Below are positions 53,776-62,961 of a stretch of 64,000 nt of DNA, piece by piece. Origin of the DNA: Nitrosopumilus sp. (GTDB lineage Archaea > Thermoproteota > Nitrososphaeria > Nitrososphaerales > Nitrosopumilaceae); the NCBI RefSeq assembly GCF_025699255.1, contig NZ_JAILWA010000002.1, forward strand, positions 236,040-300,039, written 5' to 3'. Below the pieces are notes generated by a model. That model was not told the DNA's origin. It searched no databases and saw only the letters and a list, made by a program, of their open reading frames with translations. The translations under genes and the position numbers were made by a program. Each line of letters opens with the position of its first letter. The stretch's first letter is position 1.

Positions 53776-54231
53776 TTGCACCGTTTTGATGAGTTAGATA
53801 TGAAATTACTTTATGAATTAACCACAGACGGCTCAATTTCTGTCCCTACCTTATCCAAAAAGCTTGGAATTAACGCATCAGTGTTGTACAGTAGAATCAA
53901 ACGATTGATGAAAAAGAAACTCATCAAGAAATTCACAATTGAGATTGACGATTCCCTGTTGGGAATAGGAGTCAAGGCATCTGTGGGAATTAATCGAGAT
54001 CCAAAGTTCAAGGATTCCATTCACAAAAAATTCATGGAGACTGCCGAAGTCGTCTCAATCTCTGAGGTTACTGGCAGATTTGATATAATGATAAAGGTAT
54101 ATGCCAAGAATCTTGAGGCCCTACATTCAGTAGTAATTGAGAAGATTGGTAAAATTGAGGGCATTCAAAATACTGAGACTTTTGTAGAGTTACAAAAAAC
54201 TGACAAAGAACCTGTTTATCTAATCCAATAA
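53776..54231 (+). CDS. Lrp/AsnC-family transcription regulator
   Basis: 151 residues starting at TTG 53776. The N-terminal winged HTH is SVPTLSKKLGINASVLYSRIKRL (about 23-45). The RAM-type C-terminal domain (EVTGRFDIMIKVYAKNLEAL) binds an effector, usually an amino acid. Nine bases separate it from the methyltransferase gene, so they are one unit. The target genes are unknown. Confidence 0.88.
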   Translation: MHRFDELDMKLLYELTTDGSISVPTLSKKLGINASVLYSRIKRLMKKKLIKKFTIEIDDSLLGIGVKASVGINRDPKFKDSIHKKFMETAEVVSISEVTGRFDIMIKVYAKNLEALHSVVIEKIGKIEGIQNTETFVELQKTDKEPVYLIQ

Positions 54232-54239
54232 TCTATTTT

Positions 54240-54848
54240 ATGTCTGCAAAGAAAAATTTTCCAGACTGGGATTCCTTTTACAAAGAAACTGATGTCAAAG
54301 AGATGCCTTGGTACGAGCAAAATCTTGATGCAGATTTGGCTGATCAAATCAATTCTATGAATCTAAAAGAAGGAAAATTTCTAGATCTTGGTACGGGACC
54401 TGGAACACAGGCAATTGAACTGGCAAAGCTAGGTTTTGAATCCATAGGTGCTGATATTTCAAAACATGCAATTAGCAAAGCCCAAGAACTTTCAAGTGCT
54501 GCGACTTTTCTAGTGGATGATATTCTAAACTCCTCGTTTGCAGATGATGAGTTTGATTTTATTTTGGATAGGGGATGTTTTCATGTGTTTGAGCCATCAC
54601 TACGAGAAAAATATCTGAATCAAATAAAGAGAATTCTAAGATATGATGGAATTTTGTTTCTTAAGGTGATGAGCAAAGAAGAAAAAACCTTGCCTGGTGA
54701 GGAAGGTCCTTACAAATTCTCAGAACAAGATGTCCTTGATGCATTTGAAAAAGATTTTCAGATATTATCCATTAAACCAACTGTTTACTATGGGACTATG
54801 AATCCCCCACCTAAAGCAATATTTGCAACAATCAAGCAAAAGAGCTAA
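54240..54848 (+). CDS. Class I SAM-dependent methyltransferase
   Basis: 202 residues. SAM-binding motif I is LDLGTGPGTQAIEL (about 46-59), with IGADIS (D in strand 2) and DFILDRGCFHVF (motif IV-like). The first part, PDWDSFYKETDVKEMPWYEQ, resembles thiol/tellurite methyltransferases such as TehB. The substrate is not shown. It sits behind the Lrp-type regulator. Confidence 0.82.
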   Translation: MSAKKNFPDWDSFYKETDVKEMPWYEQNLDADLADQINSMNLKEGKFLDLGTGPGTQAIELAKLGFESIGADISKHAISKAQELSSAATFLVDDILNSSFADDEFDFILDRGCFHVFEPSLREKYLNQIKRILRYDGILFLKVMSKEEKTLPGEEGPYKFSEQDVLDAFEKDFQILSIKPTVYYGTMNPPPKAIFATIKQKS

Positions 54849-54853
54849 AATCT

Positions 54854-55333
54854 CTATTGAAATTTCTCATCCCATTTGCCTTCGTTAACTTCGGCAGTAA
54901 TTTCTTTTGGGGTTTTTCCTTCAACTTTGACACCTAGTGCAAGACATGTTCCGATGATTGTCTTTGCAACTGATTTTAATGAACTAGCATAAGATTTCTC
55001 TAGTTTTGTATTTGCAACTTTGATGACTGCATCCATGGTGACATCTCCTGCCCATTCAGTACCCGATGCACCTGAGCCTTTTTGAATTCCAGCTTCTTTC
55101 ATGATAAGAGCAGCAGCTGATGGGATACCGATTTCAATTTCATATTTTTTTGTATCAGAATCAACAATTACTGTAACTGGAACTTTCATTCCTTCAAAGT
55201 CTTTGGTCTTTTCATTAATTGAGTTGATTACTTCCATGATGTTCACTCCGAGTGGACCTAATGCTGGACCCAAAGGTGGACCTGCTGATGCTGCTCCGCC
55301 TGTTACAAGTGATGAAATTTTTTGTTCTCCCAT
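54854..55333 (-). CDS. rpl11: Ribosomal protein L11 (uL11)
   Basis: 159 residues. The SLVTGGAASAGPPLGPALGPLG start, the VKVEGKTPKEI end and the KGSGASGTEWAGDV core are characteristic. It binds the GTPase-associated rRNA centre. Last of the minus-strand secE-spt5-L11 group. Confidence 0.95.
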   Translation of the reverse strand: MGEQKISSLVTGGAASAGPPLGPALGPLGVNIMEVINSINEKTKDFEGMKVPVTVIVDSDTKKYEIEIGIPSAAALIMKEAGIQKGSGASGTEWAGDVTMDAVIKVANTKLEKSYASSLKSVAKTIIGTCLALGVKVEGKTPKEITAEVNEGKWDEKFQ

Positions 55334-55368
55334 GTTAAATCAAATCCTAATTGAAAATTTAATCCTTC

Positions 55369-55827
55369 CTAAGCCTCACTGGACAGCTTTAGGTAGTTTG
55401 CGTCTACTGTGACTGGTAGTTGGTATGATGCGTCTAACAAAACTACAGTTGCTTCTTCTTTTTCAGCATCAATTCTTGTAATTGTTGCCTTCATTCCTTT
55501 GAATGGACCACCTGTGATCTCTACAATGTTATCTACTGCTAATTGTGAAACTGTTGATTTCTTGATGAGATATCCTTCGATATCTTTGAATTCTAATTCT
55601 CCTCTTAGTTGACCTCGAATGTGTCTGACTCCTTCTACTGCCATGTATGCATCGCTAGGATTGATTGCTTCTATTACGACATATCCTTTCAAATTGTCTA
55701 CTAGTAAAACTGATTGAATGTTAATCTGGTTTGCATTAGCTTTTGCTTCTAGTAACCGCATTACCACTTTCTCCTGACCTCCTGTGGTTCTGATTGCAAA
55801 CAAGTGTGATTTAATTTCCTCTGACAA
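55369..55827 (-). CDS. spt5: Transcription elongation factor Spt5 (NusG)
   Basis: 152 residues with the archaeal NGN domain (FAIRTTGGQEKVVMRLLEAK, then VVIEAINPSDAYMAVEGVRH) and a C-terminal KOW domain (GPFKGMKATITRIDAEKEEA). It clamps RNA polymerase in a processive state. Two bases separate it from SecE, as in most archaea. Confidence 0.95.
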   Translation of the reverse strand: MSEEIKSHLFAIRTTGGQEKVVMRLLEAKANANQINIQSVLLVDNLKGYVVIEAINPSDAYMAVEGVRHIRGQLRGELEFKDIEGYLIKKSTVSQLAVDNIVEITGGPFKGMKATITRIDAEKEEATVVLLDASYQLPVTVDANYLKLSSEA

Positions 55828-55829
55828 TG

Positions 55830-56003
55830 TTATCTACCAAACGTAATCACCGAAAAGACAAACTGAATTGTAAAACCAATTGCTCCTACTCCTGCTATTC
55901 CTAACAAAACTAGTCTAAGGTGTTGTTGATACTCATCCTTGTCTGGTTTCTTGGCCATTTTCATGGTATTGGCCATGTTTTTCAAAGTCTGCCTAGGGTT
56001 CAT
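55830..56003 (-). CDS. secE: Protein translocase subunit SecE (Sec61 gamma)
   Basis: 57 residues: an amphipathic surface helix (about 2-30: LKNMANTMKMAKKPDKDEYQ) followed by one membrane helix (about 31-54: RLVLLGIAGVGAIGFTIQFVF), the single-span form of archaeal SecE. It clamps the SecY channel. Identified by position directly upstream of spt5 and by size. Confidence 0.9.
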   Translation of the reverse strand: MNPRQTLKNMANTMKMAKKPDKDEYQQHLRLVLLGIAGVGAIGFTIQFVFSVITFGR

Positions 56004-56042
56004 TGCTGGAAATTAATAAGGTGTCCTTATATCTCTTATCTC

Positions 56043-56819
56043 ATGGAACTACTAGTTGCGTATCAAGATGACCCTGCAGGTCACAATATGGCAAAATATC
56101 TTTCAAAAGAAATGACTTTGGACGGCGATGTTTTTCGTGGAGAATTTTATGATCTACTAATTATCCAAACTCCTGCAATTTCTGCTGATTGGTTGGCAGA
56201 CAAGTATGATTATGACGGATTTGTTTTTCTCTCAAAGCATGCAGCCGAATCCGGAGTGCTAGCTTTGACTTGTCACAGTACGGGAAATTTCTCTGCTGCA
56301 AAGTTTGGTGGCAACGACAGACAGGTTGCAATTCCAAAACCAGACTTTCAAAAAAGTTATCTTCAAACTTTAAAGAAGAACCAATCACAATTCTCTGACT
56401 TTCAAATAACTATAGAGGCAACTCATCACGGACCGACTGCGTTGCCAAAACCCTCTATCTTTGTAGAGATTGGAACTACTGAAAAGCAGTGGACTGATGA
56501 ATCATTGTGTAATTCAGTAGCTGCACTAGTCCACAAAGTAATGTCACAACCTGTTGAAAAGCATCCAGTAGCAATTTGTTTTGGCGGAACCCACTATCCT
56601 TCAAAATTCACTGATGAATTGCTTGATGGAAAATATGCTCTTGGAACCGTAATACCAAAACATGCTTTAGATGATCTTGATGAGAAATTATTTTCGCATA
56701 TTCTTGAGCAAAACAGTATGGCAACAGCTGCTCTTTTGGATTGGCGAGGCCTTGGCTCTAACAAACAAAAAGTACTTGATCTTTTAGAATCAACTAAGCT
56801 TGAGGTAATCAAACTTTGA
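56043..56819 (+). CDS. dtdA: D-aminoacyl-tRNA deacylase (DtdA/GEK1 type)
   Basis: 258 residues from ATG 56043. The frame is open upstream for 41 codons, but they read through the divergent secE gene and lack coding character. The archaeal/plant DtdA features are MELLVAYQDDPAGHNMAKYL, CHSTGNFSAAKFGG, ITIEATHHGPTAL and CFGGTHYPSKF. It removes D-amino acids from tRNA. Its TGA overlaps the TTG start of the next gene. Confidence 0.9.
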   Translation: MELLVAYQDDPAGHNMAKYLSKEMTLDGDVFRGEFYDLLIIQTPAISADWLADKYDYDGFVFLSKHAAESGVLALTCHSTGNFSAAKFGGNDRQVAIPKPDFQKSYLQTLKKNQSQFSDFQITIEATHHGPTALPKPSIFVEIGTTEKQWTDESLCNSVAALVHKVMSQPVEKHPVAICFGGTHYPSKFTDELLDGKYALGTVIPKHALDDLDEKLFSHILEQNSMATAALLDWRGLGSNKQKVLDLLESTKLEVIKL

Positions 56820-57115
56820 ATCTTGAGCAAAAGATTTACAAAAAATTGCTAGAGGTACCCAAAGGACAAATCACAACTTATGGTGAGTTGGCAAAAGCAG
56901 TTGGACTAAAAAATGGCCAAAGAGCTGTTGGAAAAATAATGAACAAAAACCCATACCCTGTCATCATTCCGTGTCACAGAGTTGTAATGTCTACTGGAAA
57001 AATTGGCGGATATGCATACGGGGAGCATGTGAAAACTAAGATGTTAAATGATGAAGGAATTCAAATTCAAAACGGCAAAATTGTGGAACTAGAAAATAAA
57101 ATTTATCGATTCTAA
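56816..57115 (+). CDS. Methylguanine-DNA methyltransferase-family protein (Ogt/ATL-like)
   Basis: 99 residues starting at TTG 56816, overlapping dtdA. It is only the C-terminal DNA-binding and active-site domain: HTH (TTYGELAKAVGLKNGQRAVG) and the alkyl-acceptor C53 in PCHRVV. Full MGMT proteins have an extra N-terminal domain, but small stand-alone versions exist. The intact PCHRV suggests suicidal alkyl transfer rather than an alkyltransferase-like protein, which lacks this Cys. No ogt name is given because the short form is ambiguous. Confidence 0.85.
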   Translation: MNLEQKIYKKLLEVPKGQITTYGELAKAVGLKNGQRAVGKIMNKNPYPVIIPCHRVVMSTGKIGGYAYGEHVKTKMLNDEGIQIQNGKIVELENKIYRF

Positions 57116-57573
57116 TCTTTTCTCTTTTCTTTAATCTCATCCATCAAAAGTCTGAGGTGTGCTTTGTTTCTAACTGTGTTTCCTCCGACTTTTTTGTAGA
57201 GTGCCCAGAATTCTGGATTGGTCAAATCCTTTCTGTCTTTTGCAATTTTCAATAGTCGTCTCAATGAACGAACCTTTGCAACATAGACTTCCTTTTTACC
57301 TACTCTAGCTCCCTTTCGTCCTTGTTTGGAACCTTGAGTTGTACCTCTCTTGTTTTTCTGAGCTTTCTTTTCATGTGCTCTTCCCTTTGAGGTACCGGTA
57401 AATGATTTGATTTTGATTGTGTTTGCTGTAATTAGACTGCGAATGTTTTCTCTTGTAATTGCATCTGCAATATCATCCAAGTGGTCTGTGTCAAATCTAA
57501 TTCTGTGAACTCCTACACCAGTAACTCTGGCGGCGAGTCTTTTCTTAGCTTTAAGATTTACTACCACTTGCAC
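57112..57573 (-). CDS. rpl19e: Ribosomal protein L19e
   Basis: 153 residues. The eukaryote/archaeal L19e pattern is clear: LKAKKRLAARVTGVG, then DTDHLDDIADAITRENIRSL, the basic KGRAHEKKAQKNKRGT and terminal helices. It overlaps L32e by 23 bases and the convergent alkyltransferase gene by four. Confidence 0.95.
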   Translation of the reverse strand: MQVVVNLKAKKRLAARVTGVGVHRIRFDTDHLDDIADAITRENIRSLITANTIKIKSFTGTSKGRAHEKKAQKNKRGTTQGSKQGRKGARVGKKEVYVAKVRSLRRLLKIAKDRKDLTNPEFWALYKKVGGNTVRNKAHLRLLMDEIKEKRKD

Positions 57574-57955
57574 TCACTCTCGCATTGAAAATTTTGAATT
57601 TCTGTTCAATTGCTTTAACGATAATCTCTTTTCTCTTCTTGGTTCCAACACTGTGTCCAAATCTAATTCCGTCTTTCTTTGGGTCTAGCTTCTCCAAGTC
57701 ATTCAAATTGTAAACTAAGTTATCTGTAAATCCTGATGGGTGTAATCCTCTTGCGTCTTTAGGTCCTCCATATCCAACTTTGACTAGACCTGGACGTCCT
57801 CTGCTCTTTTGTTTTCTTTGGTGATGATCAATACCTTTTGGTTTTCTCCAATTGGTTTGTAGTCTAACATAACGCCAACTTTCTGGTCTTACAAAGTCTG
57901 GCTTGTTCTCTTTTGCCTCTTCTCTCTTTGCAAGTAGATCCTTGTTGATCGTCAT
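57551..57955 (-). CDS. rpl32e: Ribosomal protein L32e
   Basis: 134 residues from ATG 57955 (MTINKDLLAKREEAKENK); the longer frame begins in the spacer. Hallmarks: RPESWRYVRLQTNWRKPKG, HHQRKQKSRGRPGLVKVGYG and the end DGIRFGHSVGTKKRKEI. Linked with L19e as in most archaea (L32e-L19e order). Confidence 0.95.
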   Translation of the reverse strand: MTINKDLLAKREEAKENKPDFVRPESWRYVRLQTNWRKPKGIDHHQRKQKSRGRPGLVKVGYGGPKDARGLHPSGFTDNLVYNLNDLEKLDPKKDGIRFGHSVGTKKRKEIIVKAIEQKFKIFNARVSASGSKS

Positions 57956-58193
57956 GAAATTGAGTCTTGAATTTTGGAATAAATACGTTCCTAGACCAAA
58001 AATCATTCTCTATAAGAAAAAGATAATAAGGAAACTCTGGGCGGATCGAATATCTCATGAACCAGCCTGGGATTGAACACACCATTTTTGGAGGCATAAT
58101 CCTCTGACCCAAGTACTTGGTACTGCAGCTACTGAGAAATTTTCCTCCCAACTAACTGCATTTGGAATCAATCCATCCAAAGTCCACAGAAAT

Positions 58194-59708
58194 TTGGGCG
58201 TAGATGACATGGTCAAATTGGCAGTTGAGAGAAAGGAGGGAGTAGTAAACTCAACAGGCTCACTTTCAGTAAATACCGGAAAATATACTGGCAGATCCCC
58301 TGATGATAGATTTATCGTATATGATGATAAGACCCACGATACCATTGACTGGGGAAAAATAAACCACCAATTCCCAAGTGGAAAATTTGAAAAACTATTT
58401 GAAAAGATGAAAAAATTTGTCGATGACAAGGAACTCTTTGTTTTTGATGGTTTTGTAGGAGCTGATCCTGAAACCCGTTTACCAATCAGAGTAATCAATG
58501 ATCATGTTTGGCAAAGCATGTTCTCAAGTAATTTGTTTATCAAACCAACAAGTGATGAACTAGAAAAACACGAACCTGAGTTTACAATTTTGTGTATCAA
58601 TGATTTCCTAGCAGATCCTGAAGTTGATGGAACTAGAACTGATGTCTTCATTTTGATTGATTTGACAAGAAAGATAGTCTTGATTGGCGGAACAGAATAT
58701 GCCGGAGAGATGAAAAAATCAATGTTTGGAGTAATGAATTTCTTATTGCCAGACCGCGGAATTTTCCCAATGCACTGCTCTGCAAATATTGGCGAAAAAG
58801 GAGACACTGCATTGTTCTTTGGTTTGTCTGGTACTGGAAAAACAACCTTGTCTGCAGACCCTAACAGAAAATTAATTGGAGACGATGAACATGGTTGGTC
58901 TGATAATGGCACGTTTAATTTTGAAGGTGGCTGTTATGCAAAATGTATCAACCTAAGCCAAGAAGCAGAACCTGAGATTTGGAATGCAATCAAACCTGGT
59001 GCTCTTTTAGAAAATGTTGTGTTAAATGACAATGTTCCTGATTATGATGATAATACATTAACTGAGAATACTCGTGTTGGATATCCTTTGGAGTTTATTC
59101 CAGGTGCAGTGATTCCAAGTGTCGGCGGACATCCACGTGTTATTGTATTTTTGACTGCAGATGCTCTAGGGGTGTTACCTCCTGTTTCAAGACTTACCAA
59201 AGAAGGTGCAATGTATCATTTCATGTCTGGATATACCAGCAAGTTGGCAGGAACTGAAAGAGGAATCAAAGAGCCAAAATCTGTGTTTTCTCAGTGTTTT
59301 GGTGCTCCATTCATGCCTAGACCGGCCTCTGTTTACGCAAAACTTCTTGGTGAAAAAACTAACCAGCACAATACCGTAGTTTACTTGGTAAACACTGGAT
59401 GGTCTGGAGGACCATATGGTGTAGGCAAAAGAATCAAGATAAAATACAGCCGTGCAATGGTTACAGCAGCTCTTTCTGGTGCCCTTGATATTGTAAAGTA
59501 TAGACATGATGATTTGTTTAATCTTGACATTCCTACAGAAGTAGAAGGCGTTCCTTCAGAAATCTTGGATCCTAAAAACACATGGATTGACAAAGACTCG
59601 TATGATCTTTCTGCAAAAAAACTAGCTCAGATGTTCGTTGAGAACTTTAAGAAATTTGAAAATGTCTCACCTGAAATAGTTGATGCAGGACCAAAGATTT
59701 CACAGTAA
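58194..59708 (+). CDS. pckA: ATP-dependent phosphoenolpyruvate carboxykinase
   Basis: 504 residues from TTG 58194. The kinase loop GLSGTGKTTLSADPNR and the metal/nucleotide sites HCSANIGEKGDTALFFGL and IGDDEHGW mark the ATP-type enzyme, which interconverts oxaloacetate and PEP. Typical family members are 20-40 residues longer. The upstream sequence in this frame from about 58077 reads on as a plausible N-terminus (TEKFSSQLTAFGINPSKVH) but has no ATG, and an ATG at 58057 lies in a different frame. The true start is unresolved; see the finding. Confidence 0.9.
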   Translation: MGVDDMVKLAVERKEGVVNSTGSLSVNTGKYTGRSPDDRFIVYDDKTHDTIDWGKINHQFPSGKFEKLFEKMKKFVDDKELFVFDGFVGADPETRLPIRVINDHVWQSMFSSNLFIKPTSDELEKHEPEFTILCINDFLADPEVDGTRTDVFILIDLTRKIVLIGGTEYAGEMKKSMFGVMNFLLPDRGIFPMHCSANIGEKGDTALFFGLSGTGKTTLSADPNRKLIGDDEHGWSDNGTFNFEGGCYAKCINLSQEAEPEIWNAIKPGALLENVVLNDNVPDYDDNTLTENTRVGYPLEFIPGAVIPSVGGHPRVIVFLTADALGVLPPVSRLTKEGAMYHFMSGYTSKLAGTERGIKEPKSVFSQCFGAPFMPRPASVYAKLLGEKTNQHNTVVYLVNTGWSGGPYGVGKRIKIKYSRAMVTAALSGALDIVKYRHDDLFNLDIPTEVEGVPSEILDPKNTWIDKDSYDLSAKKLAQMFVENFKKFENVSPEIVDAGPKISQ

Positions 59709-59709
59709 A

Positions 59710-61734
59710 CTATTTTCTTTTAATCCATCCAAAAATTGCAATTCCAATTACAATAACAGTGATCATGCCAATTTGTTTTTCTGGGACTAGAATGTCAATT
59801 CTGCTAGGACTCTCGTTTATTGTATTGATTTGAATTATGTTAAATGCATCAGACGTGTTGCCGTTGACTCTGATTTTGGCATCAATCCAGTATTCAGAGT
59901 TTTCAAAAACTTCCATGGATGCGTTTTTGTCTGGAGTTGCAGTTGTAGTTTTAGAGATTCCGTCTTTGCTGTTTGTAACTAGAATTTTTGCAAACGTCCA
60001 TTCTTCTGGATGATAAATATCAAAGTAGAGTTTGTTGTTTTGTTGATTTACTGAAATTGAACCCTGTGTATAATGTAGCAAGAACGGAATTGTGTATCTT
60101 GTATCTTCATGTTTGATGATTATTTTTCCTTCATGTTCTCCAAACTTTTCTTCATTCATGTTTATTTTGATAATCAATGTATTTCCCTCAAGAACATGTG
60201 CAAACCCGATGAATTCTGGCCCTTCATACTCTATCTCTAAATTATCCAAAGTGCCATCAAGCAATTTTAAATCCAGTTTTTGCTCTGCAATCGTTTTATC
60301 TGTAGAGACATTGGCTACAAAATTTGGAGGCATGATGATCAGTTTTGCACCAAATGCATTTCCAATGTCCAGTCTGCCAGAACCTGCTTCGTGAATCGAA
60401 AATTCCTGATTATATGCATCAGAAACTGGCTCTGCTGTAGTCAGCAGCAGGGATTTTATCTCGTGATGGTGAAGTTCGGGGTTCTTTTGTAGCAGTAATG
60501 CCGCTGCTCCGCTTACGTGAGGGGCAGCATAACTAGTTCCGCTGGTAAAATTGTATCCTGCATTGTTTTGTGTGGTGTTGATGTATGCCCCAGGAGCAAC
60601 AATTTCTGGTTTTATGTAAAATGGAGACACTGGCCCTCTTGAGCTAAAGTGTGCAACAAAGTCTGGATTGTAAAATAATTGTAAAATGCCTTCACTTGAT
60701 TCTGTGATTGACTCTTTGATCTCTAGTCCCTCTTCTCTGTCCATTGAAACTACTGGAATCTGCGGTGTGTATCCTGGTTCAATAAACTCATGAATTAATT
60801 CTCCAAGAAAAATTCCCGGCTTGTCATTGTAAACAATTAATGCTTTAGCTCCTGCGCTTGCAGCATTTTTTTCTTTGATTGAAAAATACAGCAAGTCCCC
60901 CTTTACATCGCTGCCTCGCTCAACAATCACAATTGCATCTCTTACATCCACTTTTTCAAAGTCTTCAGTTTTCCCATAACCTGCAAAAATTATTTTTTCA
61001 ACAATTGGTTCATCTAGTTTTGATGAACCTACCATGGGAATGACAGTGTATGATTTTTCATCTATCTCTAATGTTGCAACCAAGCTTGAAGTTAGATTGT
61101 TATATGTTGCACCAACTGTAACTGAACCAAAATTTCTTCCAGGACTTCCGATTGTTTCAAGACTTGGCCCGTCATTTCCAGCTGCAGTTACTACAAAGAT
61201 TTCTTTTTCCAGTGCAAGATTTACTGCACGTTCAATCTTTGCATTGGTTTTGTTTACTCCCAAACTAATGTTGATAATGTCTGCACCGTCTTCAATTGCC
61301 TTTTCAATTGCTTTTGTGATTAGTTCTGATGATACTCCTTCGCCGTCTTCAGAAACTTTGTAAGCTAAAATTTTTGCCTTTGGTGCTATGCCTGTTATTT
61401 CTCCATCAGCTGCAATTACTCCTGCAACTTGGGTTCCATGTCCATTTGTGTCTAGAGGTGGCTGATCTTTTCGTATGAAATTGTATCCTCCCACGACTTT
61501 GCCGTCCTCACCCCATCCGAAAAGATCTGGATGGTTATAGTCAACTCCTGTATCTATTACTGCGACTTTGATTCCAGAACCGTCAATTCCTTCTGATTTT
61601 GGAATGTCTGTTCCGATAAACGGGCCGCTTCTTTGAAGATAAGTCTGAAGCTCGTCTTGTGTTTCTAAAGGATAAGACAAAATAAAAATTCCAAAAATTG
61701 CTATTGACAAGGAGAAAATTACTATTGATTTCAC
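59710..61734 (-). CDS. Subtilisin-like (S8) serine protease, membrane-anchored
   Basis: 674 residues. The signal peptide (about 1-22) is followed by the catalytic domain with D61 (VIDTGVDYNHP), H99 (NGHGTQVAG), oxyanion N187 (AAGNDG) and S401 (SGTSYAAPHVSG). A PA-type insert lies at about 215-350. The C-terminal domain is beta-rich and ends in a membrane helix (about 655-671) with an IKRK basic stop. It should act at the cell surface, for peptide nutrition or protein maturation. It converges on pckA with one base between them. Confidence 0.9.
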   Translation of the reverse strand: MKSIVIFSLSIAIFGIFILSYPLETQDELQTYLQRSGPFIGTDIPKSEGIDGSGIKVAVIDTGVDYNHPDLFGWGEDGKVVGGYNFIRKDQPPLDTNGHGTQVAGVIAADGEITGIAPKAKILAYKVSEDGEGVSSELITKAIEKAIEDGADIINISLGVNKTNAKIERAVNLALEKEIFVVTAAGNDGPSLETIGSPGRNFGSVTVGATYNNLTSSLVATLEIDEKSYTVIPMVGSSKLDEPIVEKIIFAGYGKTEDFEKVDVRDAIVIVERGSDVKGDLLYFSIKEKNAASAGAKALIVYNDKPGIFLGELIHEFIEPGYTPQIPVVSMDREEGLEIKESITESSEGILQLFYNPDFVAHFSSRGPVSPFYIKPEIVAPGAYINTTQNNAGYNFTSGTSYAAPHVSGAAALLLQKNPELHHHEIKSLLLTTAEPVSDAYNQEFSIHEAGSGRLDIGNAFGAKLIIMPPNFVANVSTDKTIAEQKLDLKLLDGTLDNLEIEYEGPEFIGFAHVLEGNTLIIKINMNEEKFGEHEGKIIIKHEDTRYTIPFLLHYTQGSISVNQQNNKLYFDIYHPEEWTFAKILVTNSKDGISKTTTATPDKNASMEVFENSEYWIDAKIRVNGNTSDAFNIIQINTINESPSRIDILVPEKQIGMITVIVIGIAIFGWIKRK

Positions 61735-61812
61735 AAGTTCTCTAACAGTTTTTACAAGTAAAAATGAATTGCTTACTAAACCAATAAATGGAATAAATCA
61801 TCTAAGTTGCAT

Positions 61813-62433
61813 ATGGGAAAATACACTCTTCCTGAAATGCCATATGCTTATGATGCATTAGAACCTCACATTGACGCAAGAACTATGGAGATTCATCACA
61901 CAAAGCATCATCAAACATATACCGACAAACTAAATGCAGCCCTTGAGACATGTCCATCTGAAATTCAAGACAAAGATATCATCGACATTTTGTCTGATAT
62001 CAATTCTGTCCCAGAGGACAAAAGAGGTGCAATTAATTTCAACGGTGGTGGTTATGATAACCATAGGTTATTTTGGAATAACATGAAACCAAACGGAGGC
62101 GGAGAACCTGGAGGATCTATTGCTGATGCAATTAACGATTCATTTGGAAGCTTTTCTGACTTCAAAGAGAAATTTTCATCCACTACAGCTGTAATTCAAG
62201 GCAGTGGTTGGGGATGGTTAGTATACAATCCTTCTTCTGGAAAGGTTGAATACAAATCAATGCCAAACCAAACAAGTCCAAGAACTGAAGGACTGGTACC
62301 TTTACTCGGCTGTGATGTATGGGAGCATGCATACTATCTCAACTACCAAAACAAGAGACCTGTCTATATTGAGGCATGGTGGAATGTTGTAAACTGGGAT
62401 GAGGTAGAATCTAGATTCTCAAAAGCAAAATAA
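61813..62433 (+). CDS. sod: Superoxide dismutase, Fe/Mn type
   Basis: 206 residues from ATG 61813; a TTG six bases before adds two residues. The metal ligands are in HHTKHHQTY (His), the [14 protein letters not shown] block, and [23 protein letters not shown] (Asp and His). Archaeal Fe or Mn cofactor cannot be told apart from the sequence. It protects against superoxide formed in ammonia oxidation and photochemistry, a known concern for marine members. Confidence 0.94.
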   Translation: MGKYTLPEMPYAYDALEPHIDARTMEIHHTKHHQTYTDKLNAALETCPSEIQDKDIIDILSDINSVPEDKRGAINFNGGGYDNHRLFWNNMKPNGGGEPGGSIADAINDSFGSFSDFKEKFSSTTAVIQGSGWGWLVYNPSSGKVEYKSMPNQTSPRTEGLVPLLGCDVWEHAYYLNYQNKRPVYIEAWWNVVNWDEVESRFSKAK

Positions 62434-62454
62434 AGTTAAATCTTTATTTTTTTT
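62431..62454 (+). terminator. Hairpin plus T-run after sod
   Basis: TAAAG (62431-62435) pairs with CTTTA (62442-62446) and is followed by eight Ts (62447-62454). This matches U-rich archaeal termination. Confidence 0.5.
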
Positions 62455-62523
62455 CTATTCTTTCTGTTTTGATTTGCAATTCCATGAATGAATTTATAAC
62501 CATCTGAAAGATGTTTGTTGTAC

Positions 62524-62958
62524 ATGAGTGAAGAACAGGCCGAACAATTAATGCAACAGATGCAAATGCTTGAAACTTACTATTCTGATTTAGCCCAAAG
62601 AGAATCTACTTTTGTAAGTATTTTGAGAGAGGCAACAGCTTCTATCGAATCGATAAAATCCCTTGGCCAAAACCCTGAATCTGAAACTCTAGTTCCAATT
62701 GGAATGGGTACATTTGTTCCCACAAAAATTTCATCTAGCTCCAAAATTGTCATGAACATCGGCGCAGGAGTTGCAGTTGAAAAAGATTTTCCTTCAGCAA
62801 TTAATTATCTAGAAGCAAGAATTAAAGAAGTTGAAATTGCTCTGCAAGATACTGCAGCAAAGAAACAAGATGCAGCATCAAGATTAGAACAAGGAAAGGC
62901 ACAGATGAATCAAATGATGCAGTCTATGCAAAATCCACAACCTCCAGCTTCAGGATAA
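62524..62958 (+). CDS. pfdA: Prefoldin alpha subunit
   Basis: 144 residues from ATG 62524 (MSEEQAEQLMQQMQML); a TTG at 62515 is possible. Two long coiled-coil helices flank a beta-hairpin region (ETLVPIGMGTFVPTKI, MNIGAGVAVEKDF), the alpha-class prefoldin fold. The C-terminus is QMMQSMQNPQPPASG. It delivers unfolded proteins to the thermosome. ftsY follows after three bases, a common archaeal arrangement. Confidence 0.92.
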   Translation: MSEEQAEQLMQQMQMLETYYSDLAQRESTFVSILREATASIESIKSLGQNPESETLVPIGMGTFVPTKISSSSKIVMNIGAGVAVEKDFPSAINYLEARIKEVEIALQDTAAKKQDAASRLEQGKAQMNQMMQSMQNPQPPASG

Positions 62959-62961
62959 ACC

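Noticed and set aside
55920..56042. Upstream extension of dtdA
   Set aside because: It lies antisense to secE and reads as non-coding. The archaeal DtdA family begins at the internal MELLVAYQDD.
58040..58110. tRNA-like segment with a TTCAATC loop on the minus strand
   Set aside because: The bases flanking the loop do not pair as a T stem, and no acceptor stem or anticodon arm can be built.
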